Notes: generated by a model not told the origin, from the sequence alone. 56,478 nt of DNA from Lyngbya confervoides BDU141951 (GCF_000817775.3 NZ_JTHE03000028.1:8693-65170); one strand, 5' to 3'. Shown: positions 42,976-52,559, counted from the stretch's first letter. Numbers and translations are program-made.

Positions 42976-44853
42976 ATGCCGCCGTCACCTGCTTCACCGT
43001 CTATTCTCATTGTTGATGATCAACCGGCCAATATTAAGGTTTTGTTTGAACTGCTCCAGCAGGAGGGGTTCCGGATCTCTGTGGCCAAAAGCGGCGAAAG
43101 CGCACTGATGAAGGCCCAGGAGACATCACCGGACTTGATTTTGCTAGACATCATGATGCCGGGGATGAATGGCTACGAAACCTGTGCCAAGCTGAAGGAT
43201 CATCCGCTGACCCAGGGAACGCCAGTGATTTTTCTCAGTGCCCTCGACCAAGCGATTAACAAAGTAACGGCCTTTTCCATTGGCGGCGCAGATTACATTA
43301 CCAAGCCCTTTCAAGCGGAGGAAGTACTGGCCCGCGTCCGCCATCAACTGGCACTGCGGTGGGCCCAGGCAGAAATTGTCTCGCTCAATGCCACGCTGGA
43401 AGCTCGCATCCAAGAGCGAACGGCGCAGCTGCTGGAATTGAATCAGACCCTGGCGGCAGAAATTGTCGAACGCAAGCGCGTGGAGGATGCGCTGCGGCAT
43501 AGCGCCCTCCATGATGCCCTCACCACCCTGCCGAATCGGGTCCTGTTCACCGAGCACCTGGAAATGGCGCAACAGCGGGCAAAGCGATCGCCGGATTATC
43601 AATTTGCGGTTTTATTTATTGATCTCGATCGATTTAAATACATCAACGACAGTTTAGGGCACCATGCTGGCGATCAGCTCCTGATTCAGGTGGCCGATCG
43701 TCTGCGCAATCTGGTGCGAGGGCATGACATTCTGGCCCGCCTCGGCGGTGACGAATTTATCATTTTGCTCGATCAGATCCTGCATCTAGAGGAAGCAAAG
43801 CAGGTGGCCGATCGCATCGTGCAGGCCTTCCAGCAGCCCTTTCAGCTCAATGAACACCCGGTAACCACCACCGCTAGCGTCGGCGTCGCGTTGAGTTCAG
43901 CCCTGGAAGATCAAGGCATTGATCTGCTGCGCAATGCGGATATTGCCATGTACCGGGCCAAGGGCAGTGGCAAGGGCCGACTCGAAATCTTTGACCAGCA
44001 AATGTATCTGCAAACCCTGGCCCGACATCAATTGGAGAAGGATTTACGACGGGCCGTGGAACAGCAAGAGTTTTCCCTGGATTATCAGCCCATCTTTGCC
44101 TTAGCCAACCGGGAAATTTGTGGCTTCGAAGCCCTGATTCGCTGGTCTCATCCGCAGCGGGGCCGGATTTCTCCCGAGGCCTTCATCCCTATGGCAGAGG
44201 AAATTGGCCTGATCGTACCGCTCGGAGCCTGGGCCCTGCAGCAAGCCTGTCAACAATTGGCGCAGTGGCAATCGCAATGCCCAGCCGCAGCCTCACTGTA
44301 CGTCAGCGTGAATCTCTCCATGGCCCAGTTGCGAGAGGCAAGTTTTATGACGACGATTGATCAAGCACTGGCCCAGAGCGGCATTCTTCCCTCCTGTCTG
44401 CAGCTCGAGCTCACGGAAAGCATGCTCATGGATGGATCTGAGGCGCTGGTGACGCTCCTGCAGGGGTGGGCAGACGATGGCATCCGCCTGAGTATTGATG
44501 ATTTTGGCACCGGATATTCAAGCTTGAGCTATCTGCATCGATTTCCCGTTCATTCCATTAAGGTGGATCAGTCCTTTGTGAATTCCATGCTGCAACAGCG
44601 GGAAAAACGCAAGATTGTGGAAACCATTATTCATCTGGCGCATCAGCTGGGCATTGAGGCGATCGCCGAGGGCATTGAAAGCGTAGCCCAGCTCGACTAT
44701 TTAAAACTCCTGAACTGTGAGAAAGGGCAAGGGTACAGCCTGTCGAAACCCCTGCCCAGCGACGCCGCTGAGCTGCTGATCACAGAGCATTTTGTCCCCT
44801 CTCCCTCAGCGACTCTGGAGATTGGGGGGCCTGCCAGCAGCGTCCTCCCCTAG
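42976..44853 (+). CDS. REC-GGDEF-EAL response regulator (cyclic di-GMP)
   Basis: 625 residues. An N-terminal receiver has LILLDIMMPGMNG (Asp58) and a C-terminal KPF. A coiled coil (about 125-165) leads to a GGDEF domain with an intact RLGGDEFIILL (near 257). The EAL domain is complete in motifs: FEALIRWSHP, ELTESMLM, IDDFGTGYSSLSYLHRFPV, IKVDQSF, AIAEGIES. It may thus both make and break c-di-GMP. It starts 11 bp after the hybrid kinase gene, so a kinase-to-c-di-GMP relay is likely. Its stop overlaps that of the SLC13 gene by 3 bp. Confidence 0.88.
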   Translation: MPPSPASPSILIVDDQPANIKVLFELLQQEGFRISVAKSGESALMKAQETSPDLILLDIMMPGMNGYETCAKLKDHPLTQGTPVIFLSALDQAINKVTAFSIGGADYITKPFQAEEVLARVRHQLALRWAQAEIVSLNATLEARIQERTAQLLELNQTLAAEIVERKRVEDALRHSALHDALTTLPNRVLFTEHLEMAQQRAKRSPDYQFAVLFIDLDRFKYINDSLGHHAGDQLLIQVADRLRNLVRGHDILARLGGDEFIILLDQILHLEEAKQVADRIVQAFQQPFQLNEHPVTTTASVGVALSSALEDQGIDLLRNADIAMYRAKGSGKGRLEIFDQQMYLQTLARHQLEKDLRRAVEQQEFSLDYQPIFALANREICGFEALIRWSHPQRGRISPEAFIPMAEEIGLIVPLGAWALQQACQQLAQWQSQCPAAASLYVSVNLSMAQLREASFMTTIDQALAQSGILPSCLQLELTESMLMDGSEALVTLLQGWADDGIRLSIDDFGTGYSSLSYLHRFPVHSIKVDQSFVNSMLQQREKRKIVETIIHLAHQLGIEAIAEGIESVAQLDYLKLLNCEKGQGYSLSKPLPSDAAELLITEHFVPSPSATLEIGGPASSVLP

Positions 44854-46760
44854 AAGGGGTAAACCAGCGGCGTAATCGCAACGGTCACTATTCCGTAGAT
44901 CAGGTTCAGGGGCACTCCAATCCGCAAAAAGTCCGTGAACTTATACCCCCCTGGACCATAGACCATCAGGTTTGTTTGATAGCCAATCGGCGTTGCAAAG
45001 CTAGCAGAGGCCGCAATCATGATCGCAATCACGAAGGGCAGGTCACTGACATTCAGCTGCTTCGCCAGGGCCAGGGAAATTGGAAAAATCAACGCAGCGG
45101 CGGCATTGTTGGTAATCACCTCCGTCAACACCGTGGTGACCGCATAAAGGGCCGCCAACACCAGCCAGGGATTATCGCCCGCCAGGGCAATCACCCGATG
45201 GGCGATCGCCGCCGCCGCCCCCGTGGATTCCAGGGCCGCTCCCAGGGCCAGAGCGGCTCCAATCACCAGCAACACCGACCATTCAATACTGCGGATCGCC
45301 TGCCGGGGGGAACAGCAGCCAAGGACCAGCATGCCAATGGCCGCCAGGGTAGCCGCCTGCAGCATGCTCATCCAGCCCAGAGCGGCCACAATCACCATCG
45401 CCAGGGTAAATCCAAAAGCCCAGGGCGATCGATCGTGGCGCATCGGTTCAGAGTTCGGAATGCTGCTTACCAAATAAAAATCGCGAGAAATCCGGCGCTC
45501 GCGCACAAATGAAGGCGACGCCTCCAAGAGCAGCGTATCCCCCGGATCCAGCCTGATATCGCCAATTTTCCCCATCAGGCGATCGCCGTTGCGGGCCACC
45601 GCCACCACCACCGCATTGTACTGGCTGCGAAATCGACTCTCTCGAATGGTCTGACCAATCAGCGGACAGGTATTCGACACCACCGCCTCAATCAAACAGC
45701 GATCGGTGCGGGGTTCCTCAAGCTTGAAAACCTGATCCGTGGCTGGCTCTAGACCGCGAATGCGCTGCAAATCTAAAATCGAATCCACAACCCCCACAAA
45801 CAGAAGTTGGTCATCGCCCTGGAGTACCTGCTGCGGACCAATGGCCGGGAGCAATTGATCTCCCCGGCGCACTTCAGCCAGATACAGATGGGGCAGATGC
45901 CGCAATCCGGCTTTTTCAATGCTTTTCCCCACAATCGGGCTCTCCGGGACAACCCGCATTTCCACCGTGTACTGGCGTAAATCATCGGTATCACTCAGCG
46001 CCGCCTTGCGTTCCGGCAGTAGCCAGCGTTGGGCAACCAGTAAAAACACAAAGCCCACCATCCCGCAGGGAATTCCCACCCAGGCAATATCTAAGAGCTT
46101 CAGACCCGGACCTTGAGTGGCATCCATCAGCAAACCATTGACCACCAAATTGGTACTGGTACCGATCAGGGTAAACAGTCCCCCAAAAATCGCGGCATAG
46201 CTGAGGGGCAACATCAGCTTAGATGGACTAAACCGGAGTTTGCGGCACCAGTCATCCACCACCGGAATAAACATGGCAACCACAGGCGTGTTGTTCAAGA
46301 AGGCGCTGATTCCCATCACCGGCAACATCAGCCGCACCAGCGCCCGAGATTCAGTCTTTGGCATGCCCAACACCTGCTGCGACACCCACACCAGGGCACC
46401 GGTCTGCTGCAGCCCTGTGACCACGATATACAAAACCGCCACCGTAATCATGCCGGAGTTGCTAAACCCAGATAAGGCGGTCTTTTCGTCGAGCACTCCG
46501 GTTAAAAACAGCACCGCTGCGGCCCCTAAAAACACGATCTCAGCCGGTAGCGGCGTCAGGGCATTTCCCAGAAAAGCCATCAGCGTCACCGCGATAGACA
46601 GCCAGGCCTGCCAGTTCATCCCAGTCAGCCAGGAAAAAGAACCGGCTTGAGCGGCGGCGATCGCCAAACCGACCCCCGCGCCTAGCCCCATCAGCACCAC
46701 AAAGACGGCCCCGCGTTGACCCAGCCAGCGTTGGTTTCGGGGGAAGTGTGCCCTGCGCAT
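44850..46760 (-). CDS. SLC13-family permease with two RCK_C (TrkA-C) domains
   Basis: 636 residues from ATG 46760 (GAGGAG 6 nt upstream). The membrane half-domains hold FLNNTPVVAMFIPVV and VITNNAAAALIFPISLALA, whose NNTP and NNAA hairpins are the DASS/SLC13 signature, and ASASFATPIGYQTNLMVYGPGGY. Between them lie two TrkA-C domains (about 240-310 and 345-420; for example LLPAIGPQQVLQGDDQLLFVG). The same layout occurs in algal SLT and bacterial sulfate or dicarboxylate carriers. The sulfate ABC genes directly upstream make a Na+-driven sulfate carrier the best guess. Confidence 0.82.
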   Translation of the reverse strand: MRRAHFPRNQRWLGQRGAVFVVLMGLGAGVGLAIAAAQAGSFSWLTGMNWQAWLSIAVTLMAFLGNALTPLPAEIVFLGAAAVLFLTGVLDEKTALSGFSNSGMITVAVLYIVVTGLQQTGALVWVSQQVLGMPKTESRALVRLMLPVMGISAFLNNTPVVAMFIPVVDDWCRKLRFSPSKLMLPLSYAAIFGGLFTLIGTSTNLVVNGLLMDATQGPGLKLLDIAWVGIPCGMVGFVFLLVAQRWLLPERKAALSDTDDLRQYTVEMRVVPESPIVGKSIEKAGLRHLPHLYLAEVRRGDQLLPAIGPQQVLQGDDQLLFVGVVDSILDLQRIRGLEPATDQVFKLEEPRTDRCLIEAVVSNTCPLIGQTIRESRFRSQYNAVVVAVARNGDRLMGKIGDIRLDPGDTLLLEASPSFVRERRISRDFYLVSSIPNSEPMRHDRSPWAFGFTLAMVIVAALGWMSMLQAATLAAIGMLVLGCCSPRQAIRSIEWSVLLVIGAALALGAALESTGAAAAIAHRVIALAGDNPWLVLAALYAVTTVLTEVITNNAAAALIFPISLALAKQLNVSDLPFVIAIMIAASASFATPIGYQTNLMVYGPGGYKFTDFLRIGVPLNLIYGIVTVAITPLVYPF

Positions 46761-46921
46761 TTTGATCTCCTCATTCCTTGGGTGTCACACAGGATTAATC
46801 GCATGATGCAATCGTGTTCACCATGACTTGATCGAATCCAAATTCAATTTATATCAAAATTAAATTCAATCGAAATTAAATTTGACTTCAATTTGATCTA
46901 GATCGATCAAAGGAGATGATA

Positions 46922-47020
46922 ATGCGGTGTTCCCCTCGGAAGCTAAATCACGCAGTCCAGCTTTGGCAGAAACGCCTTAGCCGCCCTGGGCTTGACGAAA
47001 ACCGCCTCCCCTGGCTGTAA
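46922..47020 (+). other. Possible 32-codon open frame with a strong ribosome site, antisense to the cysA end
   Basis: AAGGAG at 46909-46914 lies 7 nt before ATG 46922. The frame ([18 protein letters not shown]...) ends with TAA at 47020 and runs antisense through the last 26 codons of cysA. The peptide is basic and has no recognised motif. I keep it as an observation and do not call a gene. Confidence 0.2.
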
Positions 47021-47974
47021 AGACAGATCCCTCAACTGACTGCGAGTCAGAAAGGCGGTGAGGGGTTGGCGGTTGGGGAGTTCCAACTCCACTCGAACTT
47101 CCCATCCCAAATCCGTAACCCGGCGCACGCACGCAGCCACGGTGGAGGGATGCGCTGTGGGTCGCAGATCAATATCGTGGGGACGAATAAACAGAGAACC
47201 TTGCTCGCTAGAGGACTCCCATCCCTGGGACTGAAAGAGTCTAGCGGTGCTGCCAGAGAGGATATTCACAGGCCCGACGAAGCTCATTACAAAAGGAGTT
47301 TTGGGATGGTCATAGATCTCGGCGGGCGTTCCAATCTGCTCAATGGATCCCTGATTCATGACCACAATCTCATCCGCCACTGCCATGGCTTCCTCTTGAT
47401 CATGGGTCACAAATATACTGGTCATTTGAACCTCATCGTGCAGTCGCCGCAACCACACCCTGAGTTCTTCACGCACCTTGGCATCTAAAGCTCCAAAGGG
47501 TTCATCCAGGAGCAAAACTTGGGGTTGAGCCGCTAGCGCCCTCGCCAAGGCAACACGCTGCCGCTGTCCTCCCGAGAGTTGAGCCGGGTAGCGATCGCCC
47601 AGGCCTTCCAACTGAATCAATCCCAATAATTCCTTGACTCTCTCTCGCACAACGGTTTTAGGCACCCGGCGAATCTGCAGCGCAAAGGCAATGTTTTGCC
47701 GGATGGTCATGTGCTTGAAAAGCGCATAGTGTTGAAAGACAAACCCGATATTGCGATGCCGCACATCAAGGGTCGTGGCATCTCGGCCATCAATGTGTAT
47801 ACGCCCTTGATCGGTATGCTCAAGACCCGCAATTACTCGCAAAAGAGTAGATTTTCCAGAACCGGAGGGGCCAAGTAGGGCCACCAGCTTTCCCTGGGGA
47901 ATCGTGAGATGAATCTCATTCAGCGCCCGAAATGAACCAAAATGCTTGGTTACTCCTTCAATGACAATAGTCAT
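46943..47974 (-). CDS. cysA: Sulfate ABC transporter ATP-binding protein
   Basis: 343 residues. Walker [17 protein letters not shown], signature [15 protein letters not shown], Walker [12 protein letters not shown] and H-loop [11 protein letters not shown]-terminal TOBE-like regulatory domain (about 235-343) holds [11 protein letters not shown], typical of CysA. GGAGG precedes ATG 47974. It energises sulfate/thiosulfate import with CysT and CysW. It lies 92 bp downstream of cysW on the same strand. Confidence 0.92.
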   Translation of the reverse strand: MTIVIEGVTKHFGSFRALNEIHLTIPQGKLVALLGPSGSGKSTLLRVIAGLEHTDQGRIHIDGRDATTLDVRHRNIGFVFQHYALFKHMTIRQNIAFALQIRRVPKTVVRERVKELLGLIQLEGLGDRYPAQLSGGQRQRVALARALAAQPQVLLLDEPFGALDAKVREELRVWLRRLHDEVQMTSIFVTHDQEEAMAVADEIVVMNQGSIEQIGTPAEIYDHPKTPFVMSFVGPVNILSGSTARLFQSQGWESSSEQGSLFIRPHDIDLRPTAHPSTVAACVRRVTDLGWEVRVELELPNRQPLTAFLTRSQLRDLSLQPGEAVFVKPRAAKAFLPKLDCVI

Positions 47975-48066
47975 GGATATCCTCCAAAGATAAAATTAAG
48001 GCAAGAGAACAAAGGTAGAGGTTTAGAATTGGGCGAAAACACCGTTTCCAAGCGCTTTTTTCCGAC

Positions 48067-48894
48067 TCAAGGGGCTTTATGACGCGTCTTCCGCTCCAGA
48101 ACCTCTTTGAGCACTAAGGTCACCACCGCCAACAGCGCCAAGATCGTTGACGCGCCAAAGGCCGCCTCCGTCTGGTAGTTTTTATAGGTTTCTTCTACAA
48201 ACAAAGGCAGGGTTTGAGTTTTTCCGACAATATTTCCAGAAACAACTGCCACTGCCCCAAATTCACCCATTGCCCTTGCGTTGGTCAGCAGCACCCCGTA
48301 TAGAAGCCCCCAGCGTATATTCGGTAGGGTGACTCTCCAGAATACCTGCCAGGGTTTTGCCCCTAAAGTCCTGGCCGATTCTTCCTCCGTTGGTCCAGAT
48401 TCCTCAAGGACGGGCATGACCTCACGGGCAACAAAGGGGAGCGTCACGATTAAGGTAGCCAACACAATTCCGGGAGGGGCAAAAATAATTTTGAGGGGCA
48501 AGAATCCCAGCCAACCCCGATCCCCATAAAGCAGAACCAGCATGAGGCCAACCACCACCGGCGAAATCGAAAAGGGCAGATCTAGCACACTGATGAGGAG
48601 GGATCGTCCCAGGAAATGACGGCGCGCTAAAAACCAAGCCGCGCAGAGCCCAAACCCAGTATTCACCGGAAGCGCAATACCGGCAGTCAACAGGGTGAGC
48701 TGCAAGGCTTTAATAAAATCCGTCTGGCTGAGGATGCCTAGAAACTCTGCAAATCCTTGATGGAAGGCTTCGTAAAATAGAGCAACTGTCGGCACGAACA
48801 AAAGGCAAGCCAAGTAAGATACGGCGATCGCCACCAAGGCGAACTTTTTCCAATCCAAAGATTGAAACTTAGAGCAGAACCAATCACTGAACAT
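48067..48894 (-). CDS. cysW: Sulfate ABC transporter permease
   Basis: 275 residues, six helices. The permease EAA-type loop is EESARTLGAKPWQVFWRVTLPN, and NARAMGEFGAVAVVSGNIVGKTQTLPLFVEETY is the CysW signature (key part). The start overlaps the cysT end by 11 bp, coupling translation. It is one half of the membrane channel for sulfate. Confidence 0.92.
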   Translation of the reverse strand: MFSDWFCSKFQSLDWKKFALVAIAVSYLACLLFVPTVALFYEAFHQGFAEFLGILSQTDFIKALQLTLLTAGIALPVNTGFGLCAAWFLARRHFLGRSLLISVLDLPFSISPVVVGLMLVLLYGDRGWLGFLPLKIIFAPPGIVLATLIVTLPFVAREVMPVLEESGPTEEESARTLGAKPWQVFWRVTLPNIRWGLLYGVLLTNARAMGEFGAVAVVSGNIVGKTQTLPLFVEETYKNYQTEAAFGASTILALLAVVTLVLKEVLERKTRHKAP

Positions 48895-49744
48895 AGCGTC
48901 GCCCCCATTGCTGCAACAGATTAATGACGAACAACAGCACCAGGGAAATCAAGAGCAGCATCACACCGATGACCGTTGCCCCGTCGTAGTCGTACTGCTC
49001 CAAACGCTGGATCACCAAAACTGGAGCAATGAGATCTCGAAAGGGAATGCTAGAGGAAATGATCACCACCGACCCATATTCCCCAATTGCACGGGAGAAT
49101 CCCAAGGCTACACCGGTTAAAATCGCGGGCAGTAGGGGGGGCAGCAATACCTGAGTAAAGGTTTGTAGAGAACTCGCTCCCAAGGATAGAGCCGCCGCCT
49201 CTATCTCCTTCTCCATGGTCTGGATGACCGGCTGGATCGTTCTCACAACAAAGGGCAGTGAAATGAACAACATTGCCACTAAAACCCCTAAACGCGTAAA
49301 GGCAATCTGAATTCCCAAAGGCAGGAACCAGCGTCCAATCCACCCTTGATCACCATAAACTGTTGCCAGCACCAACCCTGCTACCGCCGTCGGCAAGGCA
49401 AAGGGAAGATCAATCACCGCATCGACTAATTTACGACCCGGAAATGAGTAACGGACTAAGACCCAAGCTACTAAAGTTCCCATGATTCCATTGATGATTC
49501 CCGCTCCCAGAGCCGTTAGAAAGGTGACATCATAGGCCGAGAGGGCTTCCGGCGAGGTCGCAATCTCCCAAAACTCAGCTGAACCTACCGTTAGCGATCT
49601 GCCGATCAGGGCTGAGATGGGAAGCAATAGCATCAGAGTTAAGTAGACGGCCATGACCCACCAAGGCCAAGACATCGGCTGTGCTGTTTGCGCTAAAGCC
49701 TGACCTCTGGTTCTTCGTTGAGAACGGCCTCCCCGAAAAGTCAT
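48884..49744 (-). CDS. cysT: Sulfate ABC transporter permease
   Basis: 286 residues from ATG 49744 (a TTG at 49771 and an ATG at 49675 are alternatives; none has a good ribosome site). Six helices. ALSLGASSLQTFTQVLLPPLLP is the EAA loop and GFSRAIGEYGSVVIISSSIPF is the CysT pattern. DLPFALPTAVAGLVLATVYG matches the family's second helix pair. The other channel subunit of the sulfate importer. Confidence 0.9.
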   Translation of the reverse strand: MTFRGGRSQRRTRGQALAQTAQPMSWPWWVMAVYLTLMLLLPISALIGRSLTVGSAEFWEIATSPEALSAYDVTFLTALGAGIINGIMGTLVAWVLVRYSFPGRKLVDAVIDLPFALPTAVAGLVLATVYGDQGWIGRWFLPLGIQIAFTRLGVLVAMLFISLPFVVRTIQPVIQTMEKEIEAAALSLGASSLQTFTQVLLPPLLPAILTGVALGFSRAIGEYGSVVIISSSIPFRDLIAPVLVIQRLEQYDYDGATVIGVMLLLISLVLLFVINLLQQWGRRYVQ

Positions 49745-49795
49745 CTTTTGGAATTTTAAATGAGTCAGCAAAGGTTGAGTCTCCTACGTTGGTCG

Positions 49796-50155
49796 TTAAA
49801 GGTAATCCCAGCTATCTTGGGCCATATCTAGGAACCAGATGTCGATATTGCAGCACCTCAGGTATTCCAGCGCTTGCTGGATTTGTTCTGCCTGCCCCAA
49901 CAAAGCAAGATCAAACCAGCCAGACTCTTCGGAATGTTTGGATAGCAAAGCTGCACGAATATTAAACTCGACTCCGTAGTTCACTAACTGCGACAAAATA
50001 GGATTGTCGGCGTACTGCGGCGGAATTCGCAGCTGTATCTGGGTCATGAGGCGATCACCCGCGGTTTCTCCTGAATGAGTTCGAGCGTGAGCCCGCAGAG
50101 AGCTTGACCCCAAAGAGGCCACAGGTAAACCGTTCCATTGAGAATTAATCATCAT
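49796..50155 (-). CDS. NIL-domain protein between sbpA and cysT
   Basis: 119 residues from ATG 50155 (GGAG 6 nt upstream). The first 33 residues are low-complexity. The rest is a NIL domain: QIQLRIPPQYADNPILSQLV followed by GWFDLALLGQAEQIQQALEYL. The NIL domain is the ligand-binding module found at the C-terminus of MetN-type ABC ATPases. Gene position inside the sulfate operon suggests a small-molecule sensor or regulator for the transporter. The same place holds a small gene in some other cyanobacterial sulfate operons. Confidence 0.78.
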   Translation of the reverse strand: MMINSQWNGLPVASLGSSSLRAHARTHSGETAGDRLMTQIQLRIPPQYADNPILSQLVNYGVEFNIRAALLSKHSEESGWFDLALLGQAEQIQQALEYLRCCNIDIWFLDMAQDSWDYL

Positions 50156-50239
50156 GTTGAACTCCAGTAGAAGAAAGGAAAAAAGCAATAGAGTCCTGGA
50201 ACGCCACTCCAACCCTATTAATTTAGGTAAAATCGGTCT

Positions 50240-51337
50240 TTAGCGCGAAGCGCGTCCGATTTTTCGTAAACTCTGATCAAAAAGGGCATTTTCCTTAAAA
50301 AATTGGGTGTCGATTTGGCTCCAACCGCCAAAATCCTGAACGGTGAATAGCTTTTTGACCGTGGGGAATTGAGTAGAAAATTCCTGGGCCACCGCTGCAT
50401 TGACTGGCCTAAATCCAACCCGCGCGAATTCCCTTTGAGCCTCCGGGGTGTAAAGAAATTCCACAAAGGCCTCAGCGACCTCTCGGGTTTGGTGCTGGTC
50501 CACATTTTTATCTACGACGGCAACAGCCCCTTCAATGGAAATGTTGGTATCAAGGGGAACGCTGTAGGGTTGCGTATCCCCCTTGGCGCGAGCCAACAAA
50601 ATTTCATTTTCATAGTTCATCAAAACATCGCCCTGACCTTGCTTGTAGAAGACATCGCTAGATTCACGAGCATCCTTAGCCAACACAGGAACGTTTTTCA
50701 AGACTCGTTCCACAAAGGCTTGCGCTTCAGCATCCGTTCCCCCGGTCTGGGTAACGGCCCCCCATAAAGCCAGGAAATTCCATTTGGCTCCACCGGAGGT
50801 CTTGGGATTGGCTGTAATCACCTGCAGGCGCCCATCGGCCAAATCCGACCATTTTTCAACCTTGGGTTGGTTTTCTCTCGTCACCAACGCCACAACGGAT
50901 CGGGTCACAATGGCGTTATTCGGTGCCTCCTGCTCCCAATTGGGCTCAATCAGACCCGCCTCTTCAATTTTCTCGACATCCCCAGCCAGAGCCAATTGCA
51001 CCACATCTGCCTCAAGTCCATCAATGACCGCACGTGTCTGTGACCCGGATCCACCATAACTTTGCTGAAAAATCACCTCCTGACCCGTTTCGGCCTTCCA
51101 GGCTGCGACAAATTTGGGAATGATTTTTTCGTAGGCGGATTTGGTAACCGCGTAGGACACCAGGGTGATCTCCACGGATTCCGCCTTCTCACCGGCAGCG
51201 GAAGACGGTTGAGGAGCGTTTTCCGCGCTTCCCCGAACACACCCTCCAAGCATCAGCCCGGTTAACCCAACCCTTACTAAGCGGTCTGAGATCCCTCGAA
51301 ACGTCACTGAAAACGGGGCTCCACTCCCTGCGCTCAT
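50240..51337 (-). CDS. sbpA: Sulfate-binding lipoprotein of the ABC transporter
   Basis: 365 residues from ATG 51337, with GGAGG 8 nt upstream (the ATG at 51352 has none). A lipobox LMLGGC anchors it to the outer face of the cytoplasmic membrane. The family stretches YGGSGSQTRAVIDGLEADVV, ANPKTSGGAKWNFLALWGA and VFYKQGQGDVLMNYENEILLA (key part) are all present. It delivers sulfate or thiosulfate to CysTW. It heads the operon and is divergent from cysR. Confidence 0.92.
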   Translation of the reverse strand: MSAGSGAPFSVTFRGISDRLVRVGLTGLMLGGCVRGSAENAPQPSSAAGEKAESVEITLVSYAVTKSAYEKIIPKFVAAWKAETGQEVIFQQSYGGSGSQTRAVIDGLEADVVQLALAGDVEKIEEAGLIEPNWEQEAPNNAIVTRSVVALVTRENQPKVEKWSDLADGRLQVITANPKTSGGAKWNFLALWGAVTQTGGTDAEAQAFVERVLKNVPVLAKDARESSDVFYKQGQGDVLMNYENEILLARAKGDTQPYSVPLDTNISIEGAVAVVDKNVDQHQTREVAEAFVEFLYTPEAQREFARVGFRPVNAAVAQEFSTQFPTVKKLFTVQDFGGWSQIDTQFFKENALFDQSLRKIGRASR

Positions 51338-51677
51338 CCAAAAATCCTCCATGAATTACCCATCAGTCCTGAATCCTAGGCACCCTGGAGCAACTTGGAA
51401 TTCAGACAACCTTCAAACTACACAAAAATGGAACTCATGTCAAACAGAAATGTTTTTCAAAACATTTATGTTTCAATCGCAGATCGTGCGAAGCCCACCC
51501 CCTGCGGGACTGTGGTTGACCCCCCATTAAATTTCAGACTCCAAGCGCGACGCGACGGAGGTTCTCCTCGTCAAGGCTCAATCAACACCCTGCAAAAGAT
51601 TTTGAAAAATCCACGGTTTAGATAAACGACCGTGACACAATAGGACATGGGAGACAACTTCTGCAGGAGACAACAAA
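51338..51677. other. Divergent promoter region between sbpA and cysR
   Basis: 340 bp with no gene. Besides the dyad at 51448-51467, a possible cysR promoter (TTGAAA ... TAGATAAAC, 51600-51627) lies some 50-80 bp before the cysR ATG. Confidence 0.5.
51448..51467. promoter_or_regulatory. Perfect 9-bp dyad AAATGTTTT-TC-AAAACATTT
   Basis: The two 9-bp arms are exact reverse complements with a 2-bp centre, in the sbpA/cysR divergent spacer, 111 bp from the sbpA ATG and 211 bp from cysR. Immediately to the right a further 6-2-6 dyad (AAACAT-TT-ATGTTT, 51460-51473) overlaps its right arm. This fits the binding site of a dimeric Crp/Fnr-type regulator such as the neighbouring CysR-like protein; that link is inference. 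Confidence 0.6.
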
Positions 51678-52475
51678 ATGGCGAAGGAAACTGTGCAGGC
51701 TGTTTCCAAGGAAGAGGTCATCCAAAACCTCACGCAAACAAATTTTTTGTTTCGTGGCCTAGATACTCAAGAAATTGCTCAATATCTAGAGACAGAGGAT
51801 GTATCCCTGGAAAAACTCTATTCAAGTCGTCCCATCTACACGGCTTACCTGCCTGACGTGTTTCTGGAGTATCTCTATGTCATTGTGCAGGGGGGGCCAG
51901 TTATTGTTCGCAGTGTCCCCCTCGATCGGGTGATTGCGCTCACCTACCCAGGAAGCTGCTTTGGGATGATGAATCTGGACTTTAGCTATGGTCGGGTCTA
52001 CAAGGGGTTTCCCAGTTTAGTGGAGGCCTACAAAACCACGGATGTCCTCAAAATTCCCCAGATGATTGTGCAGCAGCTTTATCAGGACTACCCGCAAATT
52101 CAGGAGCGCTATGGCACTTTATTTGAGCTGCGCGAGAAGTTTCAGTATCATCTCCTGAACTGCAGTACCTATCCGCCCCAGGCCGTTGCAGCCCTTTTGC
52201 GAGCCTTGATCTATCAAGAACGAGTCCTGGGGAATCAGCCTGCCTCCGAGGGGATCTTTAGCTTCGATCTACCCATTGATATCATTGCCAGAGCCTGTCA
52301 GCTGAATCACCGGACGGTGGAACAGGTTCTCAAGGGAATGACAAAAACAGGGTTCCTCCGATCATCCAAAAAGTCAGAGGCAGGACACGATCTCGTCCAG
52401 ATTTGCGATCCAGAGGGATTGAAGGAAGTCTATGGAGCCACTCGCGACAAAGTGGATTGGTGGCCTTTGCGCTGA
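51678..52475 (+). CDS. cysR: CysR-like regulator, Crp/Fnr family
   Basis: 265 residues with GGAG 8 nt before ATG 51678. An N-terminal cNMP-binding-type beta-barrel (about 25-150; RPIYTAYLPDVFLEYLYVIVQGG, key part) is joined by a dimer helix to a winged helix-turn-helix. There DIIARACQLNHRTVEQVLKGMTKTGFL is the HTH. Cyanobacterial CysR proteins activate sulfate-limitation genes, and this gene is divergent from the sulfate operon. It is followed by a chlH paralogue 84 bp on. The gene symbol is a likely but unproved assignment. Confidence 0.8.
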   Translation: MAKETVQAVSKEEVIQNLTQTNFLFRGLDTQEIAQYLETEDVSLEKLYSSRPIYTAYLPDVFLEYLYVIVQGGPVIVRSVPLDRVIALTYPGSCFGMMNLDFSYGRVYKGFPSLVEAYKTTDVLKIPQMIVQQLYQDYPQIQERYGTLFELREKFQYHLLNCSTYPPQAVAALLRALIYQERVLGNQPASEGIFSFDLPIDIIARACQLNHRTVEQVLKGMTKTGFLRSSKKSEAGHDLVQICDPEGLKEVYGATRDKVDWWPLR

Positions 52476-52559
52476 GACTCGTTGTGGTTAAGGAATAGTC
52501 ATGGCTATGCAAGCCGCGGCAATCTCAATACAATCAGATTAAACCCTAGAAGGCTGGCC

